Source: Bacillota bacterium (GTDB lineage: Bacteria > Bacillota > Bacilli > Paenibacillales > NBRC-103111). From it: a stretch of DNA of 64,000 nt. The translations under genes were made by a program, and so were the position numbers. Positions 16,601 through 24,201 of the stretch are shown piece by piece (the stretch's first letter is position 1; every line of letters starts with the position of its first letter). The stretch is from positions 20,816 to 84,815 of the forward strand of contig JAEWGW010000030.1 in the NCBI GenBank assembly GCA_023388055.1, in the 5' to 3' direction. The notes under the pieces were generated by a model. The model saw only the letters and a program-made list of their open reading frames with translations. It ran no database searches and had not been told where the DNA came from.

Positions 16601-19600
16601 TCTCCTGCCCCGGACCTCAATACCGGCAGAGCCGAAGAACATTCCCGCCGAGTGGGGGAAGGGCGCTTTTGTGGAGGCGGATGGCAAGGTGAGCCTGGAA
16701 GCCGAATACGCCATGGAGCATGCGCTGGAATCGGAGAGCGAGATCACGCCCGATATGAAGGCCTATACGGTTTCCAAACGGGATAAAGCCGCGCAGGTTC
16801 CGGGAAAAATCCCCAACGGCTGGCGTCTTACCCAATCGGATACAGGCATGGCCATGCGGCTTCCCGACAAGGGCGCTCAGTGGTCGGACAATGCCGAGTT
16901 CCCGGTGTACAGCCCGGAATTGACGTACAAAATTAATTTCGGCAGCACGGGCACATATAACGTCTGGCTGCGCTGGCGGTACGTGGATAATGCCTCCGAC
17001 TCCATCCGCGGCGGGCTGGACGGAAGCCTCGGCAGCTTCTCCACCGATGTGTTTTTCAGCAATAGCCTGGATGAGAAGTGGCATTGGAAAAACGTAGGCA
17101 AGATCAATGTGGAAACGGCGGATGAACATGCCTTCAGCCTGTGGATGCGGGAGGATGGCTTGTATGTAGACCGCATTTACCTGACCAAGAGCGGCGAAAC
17201 CCCAACGGATGCCCTGTGGAATCCCTCTCTCCGGACGGAAAGCACGGTCGGACAGCGCCTTCAGGCAGTGGTGAACGGCAAACGCGCCGCCATGTCGGGC
17301 ATCTCTTATCCGCTGGGCGATGCGCTGGGCCAATATCGTCAGGCTGCTTATAACACTCTGATGGATGCGCTCCATGCTGCGGAAACCCTGGCCCACAGCG
17401 GGACGGCGACGGAGCAGCAGGCTAATGAAGCTCTGGATGCCATTGCGGCAGCCGAAGCCGCTTTGCCCAATGCGCTGGTGCTTACGCGGGACGGCAAGAC
17501 CTATCAGGCATACCGGGATTTTACGGGAGATGAAGCAGGCAAATTCCCTTACGGCTTCAATATTGAGGGGATGACCAATGGCGCAACGGCCAGTGTGCAG
17601 GAGGAGGACGGCAATTCCTTCCTGCGCCTGACCACAACGTCTACTGCCGGCAAGGCGGATCTGTTCCTGCCTTATACGGGCGAGGTAAAAGCGGCTGCCA
17701 ATGAGCGCATCGTAATCGAATACCGGGCCCGGTTCAATGGAAGCTTCCAGTATGCCAACGGCGCCATGGTGCGCAACGACAGCGGGACTAACAATTTTGC
17801 CATGGTCACGGCCTTTGAGAACGCTAATGGCGTGCATCAGATTAAGGTGCATAAAGGTACGTCCAACGCAGATAAGGTCAATGTGAAATCCTTCAACTAC
17901 AACCAATGGCATAGCTTTAAGATGGTGGGGGATTGGGCCAAAAAGACCTATACGGTCTATATGGACAACGACCCTGCTCCGGTTGCCACCGATTTCAGCT
18001 TCCGCCACACAGGCGGCACCAAGCTCACCGGCCAACGGTTCGGCATCGATAATATGTCCAATGGCTCCATCGATTTCGACGACTTCAAGGTTAGCATCGT
18101 CGATCCGACCAAGCCGGATACACCTCAGATTAAGGTCGCTGCTGTAGGAGACAGTATCACCTTCGGCTCCGATTCGGCGGGTCCCATCAAACCCGAGGAT
18201 AAGTATCCCGCCAAGCTGCAAGCCCTGCTGGGAGCAAGCTATCAGGTGGAAAACTTCGGAGTAAGCGGCGCTACCATGCTGGAGCAAGGGACCGACTCCG
18301 GCGGGGCCAAAAAGGGGTATGTGCACCAGGAGAAATATACAGAGAGCCAGGCCTTCCAGCCCGATATTGTGGTCATTATGCTGGGTACCAATGACTCCAA
18401 GGCACTGAACTGGGAAACGTACAAAGCGGAATATGTGGATGATGCGCTGAAGCTTATCAAGAGCTATCGGGATCTGGACTCCCATCCGGCCGTATATCTT
18501 GCTACGTCTCCAACCGTCGTTCCGGGTTCGAACCGGTATGGCATCCAGGCTGATGTGCTGCATAACGAGATTATCCCGCTGCAAAAGCAGATTGCCCTCA
18601 TTGCGGATGCCGGCTTTATCGATGTCCATCAGGCTACGAATAATGCCACCTTGGAGCAGTTCCCGGATTATGTGCACGGCAATGCCGCCGGGTATACGTG
18701 GATTGCGGATGCCGTGTACGCCGGCATCAAGGCGTCTCCGGCGCCGAAGGTTTCACCGGTGGCCCAAGTGCTTCCCGTAGTGGTAAAGTCGCTCACCGGA
18801 CAGACGCCCAAGCTGCCGATTTTTGCTCCGGTGGTCTATGCGGATGGAAGCACCGGAATTGCCGAGGTTATCTGGAGGCTGGATGGTCTTGTGTTCAATA
18901 CCCCCGGCACCGTCCAAGTACCCGGCAAGCTGAAGGGGCTGGAGATGACTGCCACTGCTGCTGTTGAAGTAGCTGCCGGATGGGGACTGGATGAATTGGT
19001 GAAGGAGACCCGCAGCAGGACTGTAGAGCTCTCCGTTCCCGTAGGCGAAGGGCTGGGCACCTATAACCAGTCGGCCTATAATGCCCTCCTGGCAGCGCTG
19101 GACTATGCGGAGGAGCTGGCGGCAGACGGGAATCTGACGGAGGAGCAGTTTAGAGGAGCGCGGGATGCTTTGGCCGGAGCGGAGGCGGCATTATCGGGTT
19201 CGCTGAACCTGACGCAGAATGGCCTGACGTATCATGCGTACCGGGACTTCGAAACGGATACAACAGGCAGGCAGCCTTACGGGATCGAAGCGACTAAAAT
19301 TCAGAATGGCGGTGCAGCGCAGATTGTGGAGGAGGCCGGGAATACCTTCCTGCGGCTGACCACCGGCACCGGCAAGGACTTTTCCAATATGTTCCTTCCC
19401 TACATGGGCCAGGTGACTGCCGGCGGGGATCAGAAGGTTGTGATTGAATATTCCGCCCGCTTCAAGGCGGGACTGCAATACGCCAACGCCTTCCTGCCCA
19501 AAAACCAGACCGGCGCTTACGCCATGACCGTTGCCTTCGAAAATGCAGGAAATGATCCGTGGATCAAGGTTGCCGACGGTTCCGCCAGGAAAAATATGCA

Positions 19601-21656
19601 GCCCTTCCGGTACGATACCTGGCATCATTTTAAGATCATAGCGGATATGGCTGCGCAGACGTACAGCGTCTACATGGATGATGCAGCCATTGCAGAGGAT
19701 TTTACCTTCCGCACATCGGGCAGCACAGCGTTAACCGGGCATGTATTCGGCATCGACAACTTCGCCAACGGGCAGGTGGACTTCGATAACATCAAGGTAA
19801 TGGTTACCGGGGAACCGGAAAAAGCCGAGCAACCTGCACCGGAGAGCCTTGTAAAAACCGATGAAACAGCAGCAGGTGCCAACGACGGGCGTATTCAGGG
19901 TGTCGATGCCGCTATGGAATGGTCAACAGATCAAGGATACACCTGGTCTGGCGTAGAAGGTGCGGACATTTCCGGTTTGGCGCCGGGGACGTATTGGGTC
20001 AGGTATCGGGAAACCCAAATCCATCTGGCCAGCCCCCATGTGGAAATGACCATTCTGTCCTTCGTCCCGTCAGGCCAGGTCACCGGGGTAAGTCTGGATG
20101 CTACACATGTCCAGCTGTACACCAACTTTGGAAACCCTGCTGTTCAGCTTCATGCGCAGGTTAGACCCGCTGACGCTGTTAACCAAGAGGTCGCCTGGAG
20201 CACCTCGGATTCGGTTGTTGCCTCCGTATACGGTGGTCTTGTCACAGCTCATTCCGTTGGTACGGCCCAAATCACCGTGACAACGGTGGATGGCGGTTAT
20301 TCGGATACCGCAACCGTAACCGTAAGCGTGTATGGCGGCCCGCAGAACCCGGGGAACCCGCCGGTCCCTGTTGACGGTGTGAGTTTGAATCAAACCAGCG
20401 CCTGGCTGTATACGAACTATGGAGGCCTTACTCTCCAACTCACCGCTGAGGTGACACCAGCTGACGCTGCTGACAAAACTCTCGTATGGACCACGCCAAA
20501 CCCGGCAGGCGTGACAGTTGACGGCAACGGTCTCGTTCATGTCCGCGGGTTGGGCATAGCCAGGATTACAGTGACCACAATAGACGGAGGTTATACAGCG
20601 TTCTGTGATGTGACAGTGGGGGAATATACTTCCGGCGGAAGTGATCCAGGCAGCACGGAGGAGGAGTCTCCGGGCTCCACTGGGCAGGTTGCGCCCGCCT
20701 CTGTAAAAAATGAGGACGGCAGCACAACCGCCACAATCACTGATCCGTCTACGGGAACAGTGACTAGTACCACCACTTGGCCGAACGGCGACCGTAAGGT
20801 TATCACGAAGGAACGCAATGGCACTATCACCGAGCTCATCACCAGAGAAAACGGCAGCAGACAGGAGACGGTAACCAAGCCGGATGGAAGCAGCCGCTCG
20901 GTGGTTACAGATACCCGGGGCGTCCGGGTACAGATCACAACCACCTCTTCAGGAGAGATTACGGCCAGCATCCGTTTGCCACAAGGTGTGACGGATACGC
21001 GGATCACTATCCCCGTTCCCAAAGCCTCCGTTTCCACAGTAGCGGTGATGGTCAGGGAGGACGGAACCCGCACCGTGCTGGGAGCGTCTCTCCCCGCAGG
21101 CAATGGGATCAGCTTCACAGCCAAGAGAGACATGACTGTGCAGATCATAGAGAATCCGGTTGCCTTCACGGATGTGCCCGGCGGTCATTGGGCAGCCGAA
21201 GCCGTAGCCTTTACCGCCAGCCGCGGACTTTTCACCGGAACGGAGCAGGGGACATTCGCTCCGGAGGTATCTGTGAGCCGGGCCATGCTCTTCACTGTGC
21301 TGGCCCGGCTGGAGGGTGTGGAGACGGGGGGCGGAGATCATTGGTACAGCAAGGCGCAGGACTGGGCAGCAGCCTCCGGCATTAGCGATGGCAGCGCGCC
21401 TGAAGCAGCCATTACCCGTGAGCAGCTGGTCACCATCCTGCACCGGTATGCCGGACAGCCCACTGCAGCCGGAGCTGGCAAAAGCTTTGCGGACAGCGGC
21501 GATATCTCTCCTTGGGCCCAGGAAGCCATGGATTGGGCCCTCAAAGCGGATATTCTCAATGGTAATCCAGAGAACCGCCTGGAACCGGGCGGCGTTGCTA
21601 CCCGTGCGGAGGTATCCGCTATGCTGATGCGTTTTGTGGTTTGGAACGGTAGCTAA
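13602..21656 (+). CDS. Giant S-layer-anchored GH115 alpha-glucuronidase / SGNH esterase, 2684 aa
   Basis: Likely a cell-wall-bound, two-activity xylan-debranching enzyme. A signal peptide (about 1-27) is followed by a GH115 catalytic region (about 40-690; VVVVGTLDGSAQVKAL, AGSDPRGAVFGVYELSE, SSHPDMLLRTNVHEW, TLGMRGLHDEPFE). The GH115 C-terminal beta domain (about 810-985) and a CBM35-like domain (about 1023-1197) come next. A FIVAR-like helix plus concanavalin-like domain (about 1240-1505) is followed by an SGNH hydrolase (about 1510-1710; GDSI, GTND, DYVH), an Ig-like domain, a second copy of the helix/lectin-like pair (about 1796-2066), two Big_2 domains (about 2160-2340), a Thr-rich stretch, and three SLH repeats (about 2521-2684). 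GTG 13602 has AGGTGA six bases upstream. Activities are inferred from family. Confidence 0.9.
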   Translation: MIGKIRRILAVVMIAVLAAGMLPVYAAAEPSSESGTRGFIAESGGAPDFPLAVNGAAAALWVDAQDNAPVRRVVNDLKEDIKRVTGLETTVSSAATLPAGPVVVVGTLDGSAQVKALVDTGKITPAEVSAIKGKWEAYLIKVVDSHTLVIAGSDPRGAVFGVYELSERMGVSPWYFFADAAIEAKAAVYVKAGTSITDKPDVQYRGVFLNDEEKLSRWATEVFQDPNTMGPKTYAKIFELILRLKGNYIWAAMHVNSINNVPGNIELVQEYGIVLGSSHPDMLLRTNVHEWDRWKSDYAAQHGLNANDIKYDYTVSKDALLQYWRDNIQRHKNTDAQWTLGMRGLHDEPFETLNLMSDAYQHLGNNLEDRKAGLMNEIIRDQQQLLKDILGPDKYAASFQALIPYKEVLPIYNNPTFDLPENVTVIWCDDNHGMMRRMPDAAERAREGGHGLYYHVSYWAPVDQSYMWLSSIPLAVMGEELSKSWEHNIRKSWILNVGDIKPQEAEMTFFIRYGWDVEQYKNKADQFLKDWTAQHVGSAYETADILNTFYQHTIVRKPEHMKDGLFNQIHYGDEASKRMAVYQELFDRTAAIAQALPEKQKLPFYELVQSKINWAYYVNKAYYYADRSNLAFDQGRMASADSMLKLSQEADLAKKAEIAYYSTIAEGKWKGFIDPEVASPPVINQLPPGTPALVLGAPALGVVTEGEALPQEHSSLVFSPYNQVGKFIDLFNKGAGSVNWTATADQPWVQLSASAGTVIDETRLMVTVPNMEAHKGATAAVTITDTGTNLKKMIQVTVDNPAAPLAAIIGYAEADGYVSMEAEHYSRLNAKGDKTWEIIRDAGRAFGGDVVRAYSPDLGAVEESAVTASAPSLEYDINLTSSGQFPLEVYRIPTLNAKGKVRFAVSVDDSAPIIVESAAADEGQGTIWVSNLFHMIEKHVVTLPALSAGKHTIRLWMIDSFIMIDKLVLYTDTEGVIPSELGPDESYHPEYNPAFHPGTALLPRTSIPAEPKNIPAEWGKGAFVEADGKVSLEAEYAMEHALESESEITPDMKAYTVSKRDKAAQVPGKIPNGWRLTQSDTGMAMRLPDKGAQWSDNAEFPVYSPELTYKINFGSTGTYNVWLRWRYVDNASDSIRGGLDGSLGSFSTDVFFSNSLDEKWHWKNVGKINVETADEHAFSLWMREDGLYVDRIYLTKSGETPTDALWNPSLRTESTVGQRLQAVVNGKRAAMSGISYPLGDALGQYRQAAYNTLMDALHAAETLAHSGTATEQQANEALDAIAAAEAALPNALVLTRDGKTYQAYRDFTGDEAGKFPYGFNIEGMTNGATASVQEEDGNSFLRLTTTSTAGKADLFLPYTGEVKAAANERIVIEYRARFNGSFQYANGAMVRNDSGTNNFAMVTAFENANGVHQIKVHKGTSNADKVNVKSFNYNQWHSFKMVGDWAKKTYTVYMDNDPAPVATDFSFRHTGGTKLTGQRFGIDNMSNGSIDFDDFKVSIVDPTKPDTPQIKVAAVGDSITFGSDSAGPIKPEDKYPAKLQALLGASYQVENFGVSGATMLEQGTDSGGAKKGYVHQEKYTESQAFQPDIVVIMLGTNDSKALNWETYKAEYVDDALKLIKSYRDLDSHPAVYLATSPTVVPGSNRYGIQADVLHNEIIPLQKQIALIADAGFIDVHQATNNATLEQFPDYVHGNAAGYTWIADAVYAGIKASPAPKVSPVAQVLPVVVKSLTGQTPKLPIFAPVVYADGSTGIAEVIWRLDGLVFNTPGTVQVPGKLKGLEMTATAAVEVAAGWGLDELVKETRSRTVELSVPVGEGLGTYNQSAYNALLAALDYAEELAADGNLTEEQFRGARDALAGAEAALSGSLNLTQNGLTYHAYRDFETDTTGRQPYGIEATKIQNGGAAQIVEEAGNTFLRLTTGTGKDFSNMFLPYMGQVTAGGDQKVVIEYSARFKAGLQYANAFLPKNQTGAYAMTVAFENAGNDPWIKVADGSARKNMQPFRYDTWHHFKIIADMAAQTYSVYMDDAAIAEDFTFRTSGSTALTGHVFGIDNFANGQVDFDNIKVMVTGEPEKAEQPAPESLVKTDETAAGANDGRIQGVDAAMEWSTDQGYTWSGVEGADISGLAPGTYWVRYRETQIHLASPHVEMTILSFVPSGQVTGVSLDATHVQLYTNFGNPAVQLHAQVRPADAVNQEVAWSTSDSVVASVYGGLVTAHSVGTAQITVTTVDGGYSDTATVTVSVYGGPQNPGNPPVPVDGVSLNQTSAWLYTNYGGLTLQLTAEVTPADAADKTLVWTTPNPAGVTVDGNGLVHVRGLGIARITVTTIDGGYTAFCDVTVGEYTSGGSDPGSTEEESPGSTGQVAPASVKNEDGSTTATITDPSTGTVTSTTTWPNGDRKVITKERNGTITELITRENGSRQETVTKPDGSSRSVVTDTRGVRVQITTTSSGEITASIRLPQGVTDTRITIPVPKASVSTVAVMVREDGTRTVLGASLPAGNGISFTAKRDMTVQIIENPVAFTDVPGGHWAAEAVAFTASRGLFTGTEQGTFAPEVSVSRAMLFTVLARLEGVETGGGDHWYSKAQDWAAASGISDGSAPEAAITREQLVTILHRYAGQPTAAGAGKSFADSGDISPWAQEAMDWALKADILNGNPENRLEPGGVATRAEVSAMLMRFVVWNGS

Positions 21657-21680
21657 AAGGGTAGATCGGCTAAAAAATAA

Positions 21681-21729
21681 AAACCAAGGGACCAGTGGTT
21701 TTTTTTCGCTGGATCCCTTGGTTTTTTTG
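21681..21729. terminator. Strong terminator after the GH115 gene
   Basis: AAACCAAGGGA at 21681-21691 pairs with TCCCTTGGTTT at 21714-21724, extended inward by CCAG/CTGG. A T tract follows on the forward strand and an A tract precedes, so it may act in both directions. Confidence 0.88.
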
Positions 21730-21842
21730 GTATCCGGCTTCGTTTTCAGGGAATGTTTGGCTTTTATTCAGGAGGGATTCAGGAAGCGCCTATAAACTAA
21801 GGTTATATCTAAATCACACCAGAAAGGATGTGCAAGCTTATT

Positions 21843-24086
21843 ATGCGAATGCGTTTGCGTTCTACATCGTTCCTGCTCGCGGGGATGCTGACCTTATCTA
21901 CTGTCCTTTTTTCCCTTGTTGCCGGGGCAGCGAGCACCTCAGAAACCTTGATTACACTGTCTGATAACGGAATAAAAGTGGATGGTCAAACAGCCTCCAC
22001 GGAATCCTCCTCCGCGGTTTATACGGGGGCGGATATTGTGTACTACAAAGCCGGACAAGGCTCCGCTTACGGGGAAGGGACGGCCGCGGACGAGCATGTG
22101 GCCAGTGAGGCTGAAGCGCACACGGTAGTGACCATAACGGAGCCGGGAACATACCGGGTTTCCGGAACATTGTCAGCGGGCCAACTGGCCATTGATCTTG
22201 GCGAGGATGCCGCAGAGGATCCTTCGGCGGCGGTGAGGCTGATTCTGGCTGGCGTCGATATTACCTCTACGGTGGCACCTGCCGTTATTTTCTACAATGT
22301 GTATGAGCCCTACAGCTCCACTGAGGATACGAAGGGTGTCACCGACCTGTCTTCGGCAGGTGCCCAGGTGGTGATTGCAGATGGCACCGACAACCATGTG
22401 AGCGGCTCCTATGTAGCCAGAATCTATAAGGAAGGAACAACCAAAAAACTGCATAAATACGATGGGGCCTTTTATTCCAAAATGTCCATGAACATCAGCG
22501 GGGAATCCGCAGGAACCGGAAAGCTTACCATTACAGCAGAAAATGAGGGATTGGATTCCGAGCTGCATCTTACCCTTAACGGCGGCAATATCTTTATCCA
22601 GTCCCAGGATGACGGCATTAATACCAATGAAGACGGCATATCGGTGACCACCATCAACGGCGGTTATCTGCATGTGAATGCCGGTTTGGGTGCAGAGGGC
22701 GACGGCATTGACTCCAACGGCTATCTGACCATAAACGGCGGGAGCATTGTAACCATGTCCAATGAACGAAGCCCGGATGGCGGAATCGATGCGGATAAGG
22801 ATATCTTGCTAAATGGCGGTACGGTTGTTGCGTTGGGTACACGCAATGATGCAACAAGCAGCAGCTCCAAACAACCGTTTATGGAGCTGATGTTCGCCTC
22901 CACTCAAGCTGCAGGAAGTGTCGTCGAGATTACTGATGCGGCGGGCAATAAGCTGCTGAACCACACGGCGGAGAAGGCGTTCCAAAGCATCACCTTCACC
23001 TCAGCGGACTTGGCGCTTAATCAAGAGTACCACGTATATGTGGACGGTGTCCGGCAGCAATATAGTGGCAATTCCTTCGGAATGATGGCCGGAGGACCTC
23101 CTGGAGGCGGCGGACGCCCGCAGGGAACATCTCCGGGCCAAGGCCAAGGTACACCTCCCGCCGGAAACGGTAACGGAGCTCCCCCTGAACCTCCCTCCGG
23201 AGAAATGCCGGCTATGCCGGAAGGGATGACACCTCCCGATAGGAACGGTTTCCCGGGCGGACAAGCCGAGATTACTGGAGAAGCATCCGCAGCATTTATC
23301 CTGACCGATACCATTCACAGCTTCTCGGCAATTACGGCTTCCACGGCTGCCTCCGGCAAGCAGCAGGTAACCTTCTCGGTTAATGCCGGCAAAGGCATTG
23401 CCAATGCAGCCTCCGGCGGCACCATCGCCCTGGAGAGCATTACAGCCAGCACTACTATTCCGGATACGGATATTCAAATTACAGTAACGGACGTCCCGTC
23501 TGAAAATTATTCCGAGACGGCCCTGCTTTCTGAGGGAATGGAGGCCATCTCCGCCATTCTGCCTAAGGATGACGGCACGTACCGATTAACCGTTGCGGTT
23601 GTTTCCGGCAATGCGCAATACACCGGTGCGACCAGTCTGCAGTTTTCTATTGGCGGGCTGCCGTTTGCCGATGTGAAACCTGGAGATACGTCTTATGAGG
23701 CCATCAAGGCCCTGTATGAAAAAGGCGTGATGGTAGGAACGGCGGAGAATGCCTTTTCTCCTAATGAAGGATTATCCCGCGCCGCGGCAGTGACCGTGTT
23801 CGGACGGCTGCTGGAGGTGAAACCCGAGGAAACCGCCCTGTTCAGCGATGTGGAGCAAGGCAGCTGGTACAGCGGTTATGTCGGTTGGGCAGCGGAGGCA
23901 GGTTTGGTAGAGGGGACTGACAAGGGCCAATTTTCGCCCAACACCATCATAACAGGAGACCAAATGAATCTGATCATGGAGCGCTACAACGCCCTGAGCG
24001 GAAAAACGTATGAAAAAGCAACGGGCGGCTCGAAGCCGCTGACCCGTGGGGAGTTTGCCGTGATGCTGGCTTCCCTGCAAAGGTAG
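21843..24086 (+). CDS. Cthe_2159-type carbohydrate-binding protein with C-terminal SLH repeats, 747 aa
   Basis: Probably a wall-anchored polysaccharide-binding protein. After a signal peptide ending near AGAAS comes a parallel beta-helix domain of the Cthe_2159 (DUF4353) kind, about residues 35-400, with repeating turns such as LTLNGGNIFIQSQDDGIN, LTINGGSIV and ILLNGGTVV. A Gly/Pro/Met-rich linker (about 416-473), a beta-rich segment, and SLH repeats from about 609 follow; the last is incomplete. ATG 21843 is chosen because AAAGGATGTG at 21823-21832 lies ten bases upstream, whereas ATG 21828 sits inside that site. It follows the GH115 gene but has a terminator between. Confidence 0.85.
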   Translation: MRMRLRSTSFLLAGMLTLSTVLFSLVAGAASTSETLITLSDNGIKVDGQTASTESSSAVYTGADIVYYKAGQGSAYGEGTAADEHVASEAEAHTVVTITEPGTYRVSGTLSAGQLAIDLGEDAAEDPSAAVRLILAGVDITSTVAPAVIFYNVYEPYSSTEDTKGVTDLSSAGAQVVIADGTDNHVSGSYVARIYKEGTTKKLHKYDGAFYSKMSMNISGESAGTGKLTITAENEGLDSELHLTLNGGNIFIQSQDDGINTNEDGISVTTINGGYLHVNAGLGAEGDGIDSNGYLTINGGSIVTMSNERSPDGGIDADKDILLNGGTVVALGTRNDATSSSSKQPFMELMFASTQAAGSVVEITDAAGNKLLNHTAEKAFQSITFTSADLALNQEYHVYVDGVRQQYSGNSFGMMAGGPPGGGGRPQGTSPGQGQGTPPAGNGNGAPPEPPSGEMPAMPEGMTPPDRNGFPGGQAEITGEASAAFILTDTIHSFSAITASTAASGKQQVTFSVNAGKGIANAASGGTIALESITASTTIPDTDIQITVTDVPSENYSETALLSEGMEAISAILPKDDGTYRLTVAVVSGNAQYTGATSLQFSIGGLPFADVKPGDTSYEAIKALYEKGVMVGTAENAFSPNEGLSRAAAVTVFGRLLEVKPEETALFSDVEQGSWYSGYVGWAAEAGLVEGTDKGQFSPNTIITGDQMNLIMERYNALSGKTYEKATGGSKPLTRGEFAVMLASLQR

Positions 24087-24152
24087 GTATATCCCGAAAT
24101 TTGGCGTTGGTTATCACCGCAGGGATTCAGGGTATGAATAGCACGGAAGCAT

Positions 24153-24182
24153 AAAGGAGGGGGCATTCCGCCCCCTCCCTTT
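24153..24182. terminator. Bidirectional terminator between convergent SLH genes
   Basis: AAAGGAGGGGGC at 24153-24164 pairs with GCCCCCTCCCTTT at 24170-24182, with one bulge. The genes on both sides converge here. Confidence 0.8.
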
Positions 24183-24201
24183 ACGTTAATGAAAGCAAGT
24201 A

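Noticed and set aside
16617..18677. 686-codon reverse ORF opposite the GH115 gene
   Set aside because: It lies wholly inside a convincing forward gene with recognised domains; its product has no recognisable domain and is a shadow frame.
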